The translations under genes were made by a program, and so were the position numbers. Below are positions 39,073 through 48,135 of a DNA stretch of 64,000 bases, one piece after another (within the stretch, counting starts at the first letter, position 1; each line of letters opens with the position of its first letter). The notes under the pieces are model-generated. The model ran no database searches. It worked only from the letters and a program-made list of their open reading frames with translations, and was not told the DNA's origin. The DNA lies in contig NZ_RJKN01000005.1 of the NCBI RefSeq assembly GCF_003751265.1, positions 62,001 through 126,000 of the forward strand, read 5' to 3'. This DNA is from Pseudokineococcus lusitanus (lineage in GTDB: Bacteria; Actinomycetota; Actinomycetes; Actinomycetales; Quadrisphaeraceae).

Positions 39073-40002
39073 TCAGCCGTAGTGGCGGGCCGTCGACCGG
39101 CGCTGGGCGTCCTCGAGGGCGAGGAAGCGGGCCTCGGCGTAGGGCGGGAGGACCCGGCGCTCGCGGACGACCCAGGGGAGGCCGGCGAGGGCCGCGCGCA
39201 CGCCCTGGGCGCTGGTGCGGTCGCGGGGGATGCTGCCGAGCAGGTGCCGCGTCCGGCGGGCGGCCGCCGGCAGCGGGCGCCGCAACCAGGTGAACCACAG
39301 CGTGTTGCGGACGCCGTCACGGCGACGGCGCAGCCGCTCCCGGGCGGGCGAGGGCTGGTGGTGGACGACGAGGTCGGGCAGGTAGCAGAGCTCCCAGCCG
39401 GCCGCCGCGAGGTCGGACGCCATGAGCTCCTCCTCGCCGCCGAGCCAGAGCCGGCGCGAGAAGCCGCCGACCTCGCGGAAGGCGCTGCGGCGCACCACCG
39501 ACGCACCCGCGAGGAAGCTGCCGAGCGCCGGCCCGGGCAGCCACGCGGGCCCCTCGACGGGGGAGTCGCGCAGCTCGGCGACGATCGCGTCCTCGCGGGC
39601 GCCGGGCTCGACGAGGATGCGCGCGGTCACGCAGGCCAGGGCCGGGTGGGCGGCGAGGACGTCGGCCGCGAGCGCGAGGGAGCCCGGCTCCCACCAGGTG
39701 TCGTCGTCGCAGAAGGCCACGAACTCCGGCGCGGGGCCCGGGCCGCGCTCCAGCGCCGCGACGCCCGCGTCGCGGCCCAGCGCGCCGAGGTTCTCGGGCA
39801 GCGCGACGAGCAACGCCCAGGGGTGCTCCCGCGCCACGGCCTCGGCCGTCCCGTCGTCCGAGCCGTTGTCGACGACGGCGACGGCGGGCCGCTCGGGGGC
39901 GTCCCGCAGCCGCTCGAGGCAGCGCAGGACCTCCTCGCGGCGGCGGTGCGTGATGACGACGACGGCGAGCCTCGGGTCGGCCGACGGCCGCGCGGTGAGC
40001 AC
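39073..40002 (-). CDS. Family 2 glycosyltransferase (309 aa)
   Basis: GTG at 40002 was chosen because the GT-A fold begins nine residues later; longer starts up to 40080 are possible. Core features: LAVVVITHRRREEVLRCLERL, VAVVDNGSDDGT (nucleotide-sugar binding), LPENLGALGRDAG, the DxD-type FCDDDTWWEPG, FLAGASVVRRSAFREVGGFS and FLGGEEELMASDLAAAGW. It transfers a sugar from an activated donor to an unknown acceptor on the cytosolic side. It stands alone and diverges from the nitrilase gene, with no cell-wall cluster nearby. Confidence 0.9.
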   Translation of the reverse strand: MLTARPSADPRLAVVVITHRRREEVLRCLERLRDAPERPAVAVVDNGSDDGTAEAVAREHPWALLVALPENLGALGRDAGVAALERGPGPAPEFVAFCDDDTWWEPGSLALAADVLAAHPALACVTARILVEPGAREDAIVAELRDSPVEGPAWLPGPALGSFLAGASVVRRSAFREVGGFSRRLWLGGEEELMASDLAAAGWELCYLPDLVVHHQPSPARERLRRRRDGVRNTLWFTWLRRPLPAAARRTRHLLGSIPRDRTSAQGVRAALAGLPWVVRERRVLPPYAEARFLALEDAQRRSTARHYG

Positions 40003-40184
40003 GGGCGTCGACCCTAGCCAGCGCCTCCGGGCGCGGCCCCGGGGGACGGCGGGTGGACGGGCGGCAGCCGTCGGGTGCACACGTGGTCACAGTTCGCCAC
40101 CGGGGGGTCGCGGTCGCCCCGTCGCGGGCTACCGTCCGGCTCTCGCGCCCCGCCGAGCCCCACCTCCGCCGATCGGAGCAGCCC

Positions 40185-41144
40185 GTGAGCCACGTCGTCG
40201 TCACCCGTGACGAGCCCGCCCGTCCCCCGGCCCGCGTGGCCGCCCTGCAGCTGGCGCCGGTCCTCGGCGACCTCGCCGGCAACACCGAACGGTCGACCGC
40301 CGCGGTCTCCGCGGCGCTCGCGGCGGGCGTCGACCTCGTGGTCCTGCCCGAGCTCGTCACGAGCGGCTACCTCATGGCCGACGCCGACGAGGCGCGCTCG
40401 CTCGCCGTCACCGCCGGCTCGTCGGTGCTGACCGGGTGGGCCGACGCCTGCCGGGCGCGGCCCGGCGCCGTCGTCGTCGGCGGCTTCTGCGAGCTGGGCG
40501 AGGACGGCGCGGTCCACAACAGCGCCGCCGTCGTCGACGCGTCCGGCGTGCGCGCCGTCTACCGCAAGGTGCATCTGTGGGGCGGCGAGCGGCGGCTGTT
40601 CACGCCCGGCGGCGCCGCGCCCACCGTCGTGGAGACGGCGCACGGCCGGGTCGCGGCCCTCATCTGCTACGACCTGGGCTTCCCCGAGTGGCCCCGCGCG
40701 GCCGCCCTCGCCGGTGCCGACCTGATCGCCGTGCCGACGAACTGGGAGCGGGGCCCGCGCCCCGCGGGCGAGCGGCCCATCGGCCAGGTCGCGGCCATGG
40801 GCGCGGCCCGGGCCAACCACGTCGCCGTCGTCTGCGCCGACCGCACGGGCACCGAGCTCGGCGTCGAGTGGACCGAGGGCTCCGCCGTCGTCAGCGCCGA
40901 GGGCTGGGTCGTCAGCGAGCCCGTCGTCGGCGAGGGCACCGCCTGGGCCGACGTCGACCTCCACGCCTCCCGCGACCGCGCCCCGGGCCGGCCGGGCCAC
41001 TTCTGGAACGACCGCCGGCCCGACCTCTACGGCAGCGTCGTCGCCCCGCTCGTGGACCTGCTGCCCGTCCCGCGGGTCGAGATGGGCGCTGCGGGCGCCG
41101 CCGACGCCCTCGACGTGCCCGGGGCGGCGCTGCCCGGCCTCTGA
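40185..41144 (+). CDS. Nitrilase/carbon-nitrogen hydrolase family amidase (319 aa)
   Basis: GTG at 40185 has CGGAG upstream. The catalytic triad is intact: Glu56 in LPELVTSGY, Lys128 in YRKVHLWGGE and Cys161 in ALICYDLGFPE. Other conserved pieces are VGGFCELGEDGAVHNSAAVVD and the GQVAAMGAARANHVAVVCAD strand. The family hydrolyses amides, carbamoyl compounds or nitriles. This sequence looks closest to aliphatic amidase or N-carbamoyl hydrolase branches, but the substrate cannot be set. No neighbouring pathway genes help. Confidence 0.9.
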   Translation: MSHVVVTRDEPARPPARVAALQLAPVLGDLAGNTERSTAAVSAALAAGVDLVVLPELVTSGYLMADADEARSLAVTAGSSVLTGWADACRARPGAVVVGGFCELGEDGAVHNSAAVVDASGVRAVYRKVHLWGGERRLFTPGGAAPTVVETAHGRVAALICYDLGFPEWPRAAALAGADLIAVPTNWERGPRPAGERPIGQVAAMGAARANHVAVVCADRTGTELGVEWTEGSAVVSAEGWVVSEPVVGEGTAWADVDLHASRDRAPGRPGHFWNDRRPDLYGSVVAPLVDLLPVPRVEMGAAGAADALDVPGAALPGL

Positions 41145-41323
41145 CGCCCGGCCGGGGGCCGTCGGCTGGCAGGGCGCTGGGAGCGCACGCAGGAGGGGCT
41201 CCGAGGGCGGGCCCGCGGCGGGGCCCGGCTTGCCGGGGGACGGCCCCGTCGCGCATCGTGGACGGCTGCCGGGCGCCGTCGACGTCGCCGCCGTACGCCA
41301 CCAGCCCCCGGAGGTCCGCCCCC

Positions 41324-42790
41324 GTGCACCTGCCTGCCCTGCTCGCCACGACCGCTCCCGACGAGGAGGGCTCGGGCGCCGTCACCGAGGCGGCCCTGCC
41401 CTCCGACATCGTCGAGGCGTCGGCGTCCACCGTGCTGCTGTACCTGCTCGTCGGCGTCGCGGCGGCCTTCGTCGTCGGCCTGCTCGTCACGGGCGTCGCC
41501 CGCCGGGTCGGACGCCGGTCGGCCGTCGTCGCCGACGTCGAGCAGCGCGCTCGGCGGCCCTTCCGGGTGCTGCTCGTCGTCGTGGCGGCCCGGGTGGTCC
41601 TCGAGGCCGCGACGCTGCAGGCCGGGTGGGCGGAGCCGCTCGCCTACGTGGCCAACCTCGTCATCATCGCGATGGTCGCCTGGATCGTGGCGTCGGCCGT
41701 CTTCGTCCTCGAGGACGTGACGCTCTCGCGCTACGGGACGGACGTCGCCGACAACCGGCGCGCCCGCCGCGTCCAGACCCAGGCGTCGCTGCTCCGCCGG
41801 CTCACCGTCGCGATCATCGTCGTCTTCGCCGTCGGCGCGATGCTCCTCACCATCCCCGGCGCGCGGGAGTACGGCGCCACCCTCTTCGCCTCGGCCGGCG
41901 TCGTGGGCATCGTGGCCGGCCTCGCCGCGCAGACCTCCATCGCCAACCTCTTCGCCGGCCTGCAGATCGCCTTCACGGACGGCATCCGCGTCGACGACGT
42001 CGTCGTCGTCGAGGGGGAGTGGGGGCGCATCGAGGAGATCACCCTCACCTACGTGGTGGTCCACGTCTGGGACGACCGGCGCCTCATCCTCCCGTCGACG
42101 TACTTCACGACGACGCCCTTCGAGAACTGGACGCGCAAGGACTCGCAGGTCATGGGCACCGTCATGCTCGACGTCGACTGGTCGGTCCCGCTCGAGGGCC
42201 TGCGCGCCGAGCTGGACCGCGTGCTGGCCGCCACCGACCGGTGGGACGGCCGCGTGGGCCTGCTGCAGGTCATGGACGCCGTCGGCGGGGCGATCAACCT
42301 CCGGGTCATCGTCAGCGCCGTCGACGGGCCGACGCTCGCGGACCTGCGCGCCGAGGTCCGCGAGGCCCTCGTCGTGTGGATGCAGGTCAACGCGCCGGAC
42401 GCCCTCCCGCGCAGCCGCGTGGCCGACGTCGCCGGCGGCGCCACGACGGGCGGCCGGCCGGTCCACGAGGAGCGCGAGGAGCCGCGCCTGCCGGTCGAGC
42501 AGCGCACGGGGACGCACCCGACGCCGCCCGCGCCACCGGCCCCGCGCCGGGCGGGGAGCGCCGACGAGCAGCGGCCCGCACCCTCCACGGGGGAGACGGG
42601 CCTGTTCACCGGCAGCATCGCCGCCGTCACGCGCGCGCGGGACTTCCAGGGCCCGGGCGAGTCCGAGATGGCCGAGCGCCGCGCCGCCGACGCCGCCCGC
42701 TCGGGCGAGCGTGACGGCGCCGACACCGCGGACGAGCCCCGCAGCTGGCGGGACGAGCTGGCCGCCGACCGGGACCCGGCGCAGCGCTGA
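41324..42790 (+). CDS. MscS-type mechanosensitive channel with long acidic C-tail (488 aa)
   Basis: GTG at 41324 has GGAGG upstream. Three or four membrane helices (about residues 35-60, 85-125, 165-190) lead to the pore helix and MscS signature AGLAAQTSIANLFAGLQIAFTDGIRVDDVVVVEGEWGRIEEITLTYVVVHVWDDRRLILPSTYF. A soluble beta-domain follows to about residue 365. The last 120 residues are Pro/Glu/Arg-rich and probably disordered. The channel opens on membrane tension to release solutes during hypo-osmotic shock. Confidence 0.93.
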   Translation: MHLPALLATTAPDEEGSGAVTEAALPSDIVEASASTVLLYLLVGVAAAFVVGLLVTGVARRVGRRSAVVADVEQRARRPFRVLLVVVAARVVLEAATLQAGWAEPLAYVANLVIIAMVAWIVASAVFVLEDVTLSRYGTDVADNRRARRVQTQASLLRRLTVAIIVVFAVGAMLLTIPGAREYGATLFASAGVVGIVAGLAAQTSIANLFAGLQIAFTDGIRVDDVVVVEGEWGRIEEITLTYVVVHVWDDRRLILPSTYFTTTPFENWTRKDSQVMGTVMLDVDWSVPLEGLRAELDRVLAATDRWDGRVGLLQVMDAVGGAINLRVIVSAVDGPTLADLRAEVREALVVWMQVNAPDALPRSRVADVAGGATTGGRPVHEEREEPRLPVEQRTGTHPTPPAPPAPRRAGSADEQRPAPSTGETGLFTGSIAAVTRARDFQGPGESEMAERRAADAARSGERDGADTADEPRSWRDELAADRDPAQR

Positions 42791-42797
42791 CCGACGC

Positions 42798-42854
42798 CGC
42801 ACCGCCCCGTCGTGGTCCCACGTCCAGGAGGCGGTGGTCAGGCGGGGCGGTGCG
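42798..42854. terminator. Convergent-gene hairpin
   Basis: cgcaccgccccg (42798-42809) pairs exactly with cggggcggtgcg (42843-42854); the right arm lies in the last codons of the PHP gene. It lies between the convergent MscS and PHP genes and can end both transcripts. Confidence 0.55.
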
Positions 42855-43929
42855 CGTGGTCCGCGGTCCAGGCGAGCAGGTCCTCGACCGGCCAGGTGTT
42901 GACGACCCGCTCGGGCGGGACGCCGCAGCGGGCGGCGCGGGCGCAGCCGCGCTCCTGCCAGTCCAGCTGGCCGGGGGCGTGGGCGTCGGTGTCGATGCTG
43001 AAGAGGCACCCGGCCTCGACGGCCAGGCGCAGCAGGCGCAGCGGCGGGTCGAGCCGCTCGGGGCGCGAGTTGACCTCCACCGCCACCCCGGCCTCCGCGC
43101 AGGCGGCGAAGACGGCCCCGGCGTCGAACTCGCTCTCCGGGCGCGCCTTCCCGACGCCCTCGCGCGGCTGCACGTACCGGCCCGTGCAGTGGCCGAGCAC
43201 GTCGGTGTGCGGGTCCTGCACGGCGCGGACCATGCGCCGGGTCATCGCCCGCCGCTCCATCCGCAGCTCGGAGTGGACCGAGGCGACGACGACGTCGAGC
43301 CGGCCGAGCAGCTCGTCCTCCTGGTCGAGCGCGCCGTCGGAGAGGACGTCGACCTCGATGCCCGAGAGCAGCCGGAAGGGGGCCAGCGGCGCCGCCAGCC
43401 CGTCGAGCAGCTCCAGCTGCTTCCGCAGCCGCGCCGGCGTCAGCCCGTGGGCGACCTTGAGGCGGGGCGAGTGGTCGGTGAGCGCCGCGTACTCGTGGCC
43501 GAGCTCGACGGCCGTGACGGCCATGTCCTCCACGGGGCTGCCGCCGTCGCTCCAGTCGGAGTGCAGGTGCAGGTCGCCGCGCAGGGCGGCCCGCAGCGCC
43601 GCGCCGCCCGCCGCCCCCTCGTCGTCCGGGTCGACGAGCGGGGCCTGCCGCTCCTCGAGCTCGACGAGGTAGGCCGGTCGCCGGCCGGCCGCGACGTCGG
43701 CGACGAGGGCGGCCGTCGTGCGCCCGACGCCGGGCAGCTCGTCGAGGGTGCCGGCGTCCACGCGCCGGGCCAGCTCGTCGGGCGGCGTGCGGCCGATCGT
43801 CGTCGCCGCCCCCCGGAAGGCCTTGACCCGGTGGGTGCTCGCCAGCTCGCGCTCGAGGAGGAAGGCGGTGCGCCGCAGCGCCCCGAGCACCTCCGCGGCC
43901 AGGTCCGTCTCGTCCCGCCGGTCCGCCAC
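42838..43929 (-). CDS. PHP-domain phosphoesterase with N-terminal HhH (PolX-like without polymerase, 363 aa)
   Basis: Residues about 5-85 are a helix-hairpin-helix segment of the Pol beta/PolX type (ERELASTHRVKAFRGAATTI, ELPGVGRTTAALVADVAAG). Residues about 115-355 are a full PHP domain: DLHLHSDWSDGG, ALTDHSPRLKVAHG, GIEVDVLSDG, VVASVHSELRM, VLGHCTGRY, VEVNSRPERLDPP, SIDTDAHAPGQLDW. All metal-binding His/Asp residues expected of a trinuclear PHP site are seen. The nucleotidyltransferase domain of PolX is absent. It may trim 3' ends in DNA repair, or act as a phosphatase. Confidence 0.9.
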   Translation of the reverse strand: MADRRDETDLAAEVLGALRRTAFLLERELASTHRVKAFRGAATTIGRTPPDELARRVDAGTLDELPGVGRTTAALVADVAAGRRPAYLVELEERQAPLVDPDDEGAAGGAALRAALRGDLHLHSDWSDGGSPVEDMAVTAVELGHEYAALTDHSPRLKVAHGLTPARLRKQLELLDGLAAPLAPFRLLSGIEVDVLSDGALDQEDELLGRLDVVVASVHSELRMERRAMTRRMVRAVQDPHTDVLGHCTGRYVQPREGVGKARPESEFDAGAVFAACAEAGVAVEVNSRPERLDPPLRLLRLAVEAGCLFSIDTDAHAPGQLDWQERGCARAARCGVPPERVVNTWPVEDLLAWTADHAHRPA

Positions 43930-44100
43930 CCCCCGACCGTAGGTCGTCGCGACCCGTCCGGGTCACTCGTGCCCTCCGGGGCACGGGGCGGTGCTCGGCG
44001 GCGTAGCGTGCGCGGAGGTCGGCAGGGGGGTCGTGCACAGCCCGGGCGGGCCCGTGGGCGCGAGCGCGCCCCGACGTCTCGGGGGAGATGAGGAGCAGGT

Positions 44101-44355
44101 GTGGCACCCGAGAGCGGTCGGCCCGACGGCGGGCAGGTCACGCCCGTCCCCCTCCCCCCGGTGCCCCCCGGCGCGCTCGGCGACGTCGAGCTGGCCGACG
44201 AGATCGAGCTCTACGGCGCCGTCGTCGTCGCCGCCTCGGAGAAGGACGGGTCGCTGACCCCCGCCGAGATCGACGACGCCCTCGGGGTCGACGACGCCCC
44301 GGCGGCCGACGGGGGCGGGGCCGCGGTGGACGGCGACGGCGGGGCGCTGCCCTAG
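44101..44355 (+). CDS. Small acidic protein (84 aa)
   Basis: GTG at 44101 follows AGGAG. The frame is Pro-rich at the start, then ELADEIELYGAVVVAASEKDGSLTPAEIDDALGV, a two-helix acidic core with an EF-hand-like spacing of acidic residues, then a Gly/Asp tail. I know it only as an unnamed small actinobacterial protein type. It precedes the DUF47-Pit pair by 48 nt in the same direction and may be co-transcribed. Confidence 0.6.
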   Translation: MAPESGRPDGGQVTPVPLPPVPPGALGDVELADEIELYGAVVVAASEKDGSLTPAEIDDALGVDDAPAADGGGAAVDGDGGALP

Positions 44356-44403
44356 CCTGGTCCGCCCCCGGCCCCCGCGGCCGCCCGTCCCGCAGGAGGT
44401 CCC

Positions 44404-45030
44404 GTGCGTCTGCGCCCGCGCTCGCAGGGCTCCTTCCCGGTCCTCTTCGGCCGCGTCGCCGGCTCCGTCCTCGCGGGGGCGCAGGTGCTGGCCGAGCTCC
44501 TCGGCGGCCCGGCCGCCGCCCGGCCCGCCCTGCTCGCCCGCCTCGTCGAGGCCGAGCACGACGCCGACGACGCCGTCCACCTCGTCGCCCGGCGCCTCAC
44601 CTCGACCTTCGGCCCGCCCTTCGCCCGGCGCGACGTCCAGCACCTGGCGCAGGCCCTCGACACGTGCCTCGACGAGATCACCGCCACCGCACGGCTCGTC
44701 GTCGTCCACCGCCTCGAGACGTTGCCGCGCGAGGTCGTCGACGTCGCGCAGGTCCTCGTCCGCCAGGCCGAGCTGACGGTGGCGGCCATGCCGCGCGTCG
44801 AGCAGGCCGACCGCCTCGCCGAGTACTGGGTCGAGGTCAACCGCCTCGACAACCGCGCGTCGGAGGTCCTCCTCGGGCTGCGCGCCACGACCCTCGACCT
44901 CGCCGAGCAGTCCGGCGACCTCGTGCGCGCGCTGCGCCTGCGCGACGTCGTCGAGCGGCTCGAGGCGGCCACCGCCGCCTTCGAGCGCCTCGCGCACGTC
45001 GTCGAGACCATCGCCCTCGTGGAGCCCTGA
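44404..45030 (+). CDS. DUF47/PhoU-like phosphate transport regulator (208 aa)
   Basis: GTG at 44404 has AGGAGGT upstream. The protein is all-helical with the DUF47 pattern: FPVLFGRVAGSVLAGAQVLAELL, LVEAEHDADDAVHLVARRLTSTFGPPFARRDVQHLAQALDTCLDEI and LRLRDVVERLEAATAAFERLAHVVETIA. DUF47 proteins pair with Pit permeases and modulate phosphate uptake, much as PhoU does for Pst. The Pit-like gene starts 13 nt downstream, as expected. Confidence 0.92.
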   Translation: MRLRPRSQGSFPVLFGRVAGSVLAGAQVLAELLGGPAAARPALLARLVEAEHDADDAVHLVARRLTSTFGPPFARRDVQHLAQALDTCLDEITATARLVVVHRLETLPREVVDVAQVLVRQAELTVAAMPRVEQADRLAEYWVEVNRLDNRASEVLLGLRATTLDLAEQSGDLVRALRLRDVVERLEAATAAFERLAHVVETIALVEP

Positions 45031-45043
45031 TGAGCCCTCACCC

Positions 45044-46060
45044 GTGACGGCCCTGCTCGTGGCCGTCGTCGTCCTGGCCCTCGCCTTCGCCGTCTCCAAC
45101 GGCCTCCACGGCGCGGCCGGCACCACGGCGGCGCCCGTCGCGGTGCGCGCGCTCGACCCCAGGGCCGCGGCCCTGCTCGCGGCTGTCCTCGTGGTCCTCG
45201 GCGGCCTCCTCGGCGGGCTGTGGGTGACCCTCGCGGTGCCCGACGTCGCCGTCGTCCCGTCCGGCCCCGAGGGCCTGCGCGTGCTCGTGGCGGCGCTGGC
45301 GGGCGCCCTCGTCTGGAACCTCGTCACCTTCTGGCGGGGGCTGCCCACCTCGACGACGCAGGCCCTCTTCGGCGGCGTCGCCGGCGCGGGGCTGGGCTCG
45401 TCGACGGGCGGCGTCCGCTGGGACGCCCTGCTCGGGGCGGTGGTGGTGCCGGCGTTCGTCGTCGTCGTCGTGGTCGGCGGCCTGTCCGCGGCGACGTACC
45501 TGCTGCTGTGCCGCCTCGCGGCGGCGGCGATGCCGGCGCGCGCCCACCGCCGGATGCGGACGGCCACGGCCGTCGCGGCGGCGGCCACCGCGGTCGGCAG
45601 CGGCGTCATCGACGCGCAGCGCACCGCGGCCGTCGTCGTCACCGGGCTGGTGGCGGCGGGCACGGTGCCGGGGGCCAGCACGCTCGACCACCCGGACCCG
45701 CCCGTGTGGGCCGTCGTCGTCGTGGCGGTCGCGCTGGCCGCCGGCTACGCGACCGGCGGCCGCCCCATCGCCCGGACGGTGGGGGAGCGGCTGGTGACCC
45801 TCGACGCCCCGGCCGCGCTCGCCGCCCAGACCGCGACGGCCGGCGCGCTGCACGTCTCCGCGCTGATCCTCGGGCAGCCGGTCTCGACGTCCCTCTCGGT
45901 GACGTCGGCCGTTGTCGGCGCGGGCGCCGCCACGTCGCTGCGCCGGGTGCGCTGGCACGTGGTCCGGCGGGTGCTCGTCGCGTGGGTGGTCACCGTCCCG
46001 GCGTCGGCGCTGCTCGCGGCCGTCGTCGTCGTCGTGCTCGACCTGCTCGCCGGGGCGTGA
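45044..46060 (+). CDS. Pit-like inorganic phosphate transporter with altered signature motifs (338 aa)
   Basis: GTG at 45044, 13 nt after the DUF47 gene. Ten or so membrane helices in two related halves, as in PiT permeases, with the intact stretch WNLVTFWRGLPTSTTQALFGGVAGAG. The two phosphate-binding signatures are unusual. The first reads SNGLHGAAGTTA (18-29) where most PiT have NGFHDTANAVAT. The second reads GSGVIDAQRTAAVV (about 185-198) where HGANDAQK is normal. Key Asp/Asn positions are lost in the first and His/Asn in the second. Context still argues for phosphate, but activity or specificity may differ. Confidence 0.85.
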   Translation: MTALLVAVVVLALAFAVSNGLHGAAGTTAAPVAVRALDPRAAALLAAVLVVLGGLLGGLWVTLAVPDVAVVPSGPEGLRVLVAALAGALVWNLVTFWRGLPTSTTQALFGGVAGAGLGSSTGGVRWDALLGAVVVPAFVVVVVVGGLSAATYLLLCRLAAAAMPARAHRRMRTATAVAAAATAVGSGVIDAQRTAAVVVTGLVAAGTVPGASTLDHPDPPVWAVVVVAVALAAGYATGGRPIARTVGERLVTLDAPAALAAQTATAGALHVSALILGQPVSTSLSVTSAVVGAGAATSLRRVRWHVVRRVLVAWVVTVPASALLAAVVVVVLDLLAGA

Positions 46061-46101
46061 CCGCGGCGCCCGGCCCGCGCGCCGCACGACCCCGGGACGC
46101 A

Positions 46102-46136
46102 CGGACGCCCGGCCCCCGAGGGGGACCGGGCGTCCG
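46102..46136. terminator. Bidirectional terminator between pit and pst operons
   Basis: cggacgcccgg (46102-46112) pairs exactly with ccgggcgtccg (46126-46136), with five more G-C pairs inside. It lies between the convergent Pit-like gene (stop 46060) and pstB (stop 46154). Confidence 0.85.
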
Positions 46137-46153
46137 GCGCGAGGGGGTCCGGC

Positions 46154-46933
46154 TCAGCCGAAGCGGCCGCTGACGTAGTCCTCGGTGGCCTTGACGGACG
46201 GCGTCGAGAAGATCGTCTCGGTGGCGTCCATCTCGATGAGCTTGCCCGGCTTGCCGGTGCCCGCGATGTTGAAGAAGGCCGTGCGGTCCGACACCCGGGA
46301 CGCCTGCTGCATGTTGTGGGTGACGATGACGATCGTGTAGTCCTTCTTCAGCTCGACCATGAGGTCCTCGATGGCGAGGGTCGAGATGGGGTCGAGCGCG
46401 GAGCACGGCTCGTCCATGAGGAGCACCTGCGGCTGCACCGCGATGGCGCGGGCGATGCACAGCCGCTGCTGCTGACCGCCGGAGAGGCCGGCGCCCGGGC
46501 GGTCGAGGCGGTCCTTGACCTCGTTCCAGAGGTTGGCGCCCTGCAGCGCGCGCTCGACGAGGTCGTCGGCCTCCGAGCGCTTGAGGCGCTTGTTGTTGAG
46601 GCGCATGCCGGCGAGGACGTTCTCAGCGATGGACATCGTCGGGAACGGGTTGGGGCGCTGGAACACCATGCCGATGTTGCGCCGCACGTCCACGGGGTCC
46701 ATGTCGCTGCCGTAGAGGTCCTGGCCGTCGAGGACGACCTTGCCGTCGACGCGGGCGCCGGGGATGACCTCGTGCATGCGGTTGAGCGACCGGAGGAAGG
46801 TCGACTTGCCGCAGCCGGACGGGCCGATGAGGGCCGTGACGCTACGGGGCTCGATGGCCATCGAGACGCCCTCGACGGCCAGGAAGGAGCCGTAGTAGAT
46901 GTCGAGGTCGGAGACGTCGATGCGACGGCTCAT
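46154..46933 (-). CDS. pstB: Phosphate ABC transporter ATP-binding protein PstB (259 aa)
   Basis: ATG at 46933 has AGGAGG upstream. The sequence is a textbook Pst[22 protein letters not shown], Walker [10 protein letters not shown] (37-45), [32 protein letters not shown], signature [34 protein letters not shown] and [18 protein letters not shown] at the end. It drives high-affinity phosphate import with PstA and PstC. Last gene of pstSCAB, 92 nt after pstA. Confidence 0.98.
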   Translation of the reverse strand: MSRRIDVSDLDIYYGSFLAVEGVSMAIEPRSVTALIGPSGCGKSTFLRSLNRMHEVIPGARVDGKVVLDGQDLYGSDMDPVDVRRNIGMVFQRPNPFPTMSIAENVLAGMRLNNKRLKRSEADDLVERALQGANLWNEVKDRLDRPGAGLSGGQQQRLCIARAIAVQPQVLLMDEPCSALDPISTLAIEDLMVELKKDYTIVIVTHNMQQASRVSDRTAFFNIAGTGKPGKLIEMDATETIFSTPSVKATEDYVSGRFG

Positions 46934-47025
46934 GGAGGGCCTCCTGCGGGTGTCGCCGGCGGGTCGGGGGGTCAGGTCGGGGCGGGCGGGTCGCGCGGCG
47001 CCGGCGGGCCCGACGCGGCCGGCGC

Positions 47026-48135
47026 TCACCGGGCGCCCTTGGGGGCGAGGGCGCGGGCCACGACACGGGCCACGACGTTGAGCAGCATGACGATGATGAT
47101 GAGCAGGAGCGCCGCCGTCCAGGCCCGGTCGATCGCGGCCTCGGCCGGGACGCCCGGCTGCGTGAACTGGTAGTAGGCGTACACCGGGAGCGTGGCCATG
47201 CGCCCGTCGAAGGGGTTGAGGTTCAGCCCGGTCGTGATGCCGACCGTGACGAGCAGCGGGGCCGTCTCCCCGATGACGCGGGCGATGGCGATGGTGATGC
47301 CGCTCGCGATGCCCGAGACGGCGGTCGGGAGGACCACCTTGACGATGGTCAGCCACTTGGGGACGCCGAGGGCGTAGGCGGCCTCGCGCAGCTCGGCCGG
47401 CACGATCTTCAGCATCTCCTCCACCGACCGGACGACGATCGGGATCATCAGCACCGACAGGGCGACGGAGCCGATGACGCCCATCCGGACGCCCGGGCCG
47501 AAGAAGAGCGTGAAGAGGGCGATGGCGAAGAGCCCGGCGACGATCGACGGGATGCCCGTCATGACGTCGACGAGGAACGTGATCCAGCGGGCCAGCTTCC
47601 CGCCGCCGTACTCGACGAGGTAGATGGCGGTCATGACGCCGATGGGCACCGAGATGAGGGTCGCGATGAGGGTGATGATGAGCGTGCCCATCATCGCGTG
47701 GTAAGCGCCGCCGCCCTCGCCGACGACCCCGAGCATCGAGAAGGTGAGGAACTCGCCGTCGAGGCGCCGTGCGCCGCGGCTGATCACCGTGAAGAGCAGC
47801 GACAGGAGCGGCGCGAGCGCCACCGCGAAGGCGATGGTGACGAGGCACGTGACGAAGCGGTCCGTCGCCCGGCGCGGCCCCTCGACGGCGCGCGAGGCGC
47901 CGACGAGGAGCAGGGTCGCCACCGCGGCGCCGACGACGGCGGCGAGGATCGCCGAGGTGCCCGTGACGGCCAGCGCCACCGCCAGCAGCACGGCGAGGCC
48001 GACGGCACCCGCCGGCGCCCACCGGGGCAGCCGCCCGCTGCCGCTGCCGAGGGAGGTGGGCCGCGGCCCGGGCGGGGTGGTGCCGGGGACGCCCGGCGCC
48101 GACGGGGCGGCGGGGGGCGGCGAGGTGCGGCTCAT
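47026..48135 (-). CDS. pstA: Phosphate ABC permease PstA (369 aa)
   Basis: ATG at 48135 overlaps the pstC stop (ATGA). A Pro-rich start and two extra helices (about residues 45-85) precede the core PstA permease: six helices with [53 protein letters not shown] and the ATPase-docking [33 protein letters not shown] loop. The N-terminal extension is common in actinobacteria. It forms the pore with PstC. Confidence 0.97.
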   Translation of the reverse strand: MSRTSPPPAAPSAPGVPGTTPPGPRPTSLGSGSGRLPRWAPAGAVGLAVLLAVALAVTGTSAILAAVVGAAVATLLLVGASRAVEGPRRATDRFVTCLVTIAFAVALAPLLSLLFTVISRGARRLDGEFLTFSMLGVVGEGGGAYHAMMGTLIITLIATLISVPIGVMTAIYLVEYGGGKLARWITFLVDVMTGIPSIVAGLFAIALFTLFFGPGVRMGVIGSVALSVLMIPIVVRSVEEMLKIVPAELREAAYALGVPKWLTIVKVVLPTAVSGIASGITIAIARVIGETAPLLVTVGITTGLNLNPFDGRMATLPVYAYYQFTQPGVPAEAAIDRAWTAALLLIIIVMLLNVVARVVARALAPKGAR

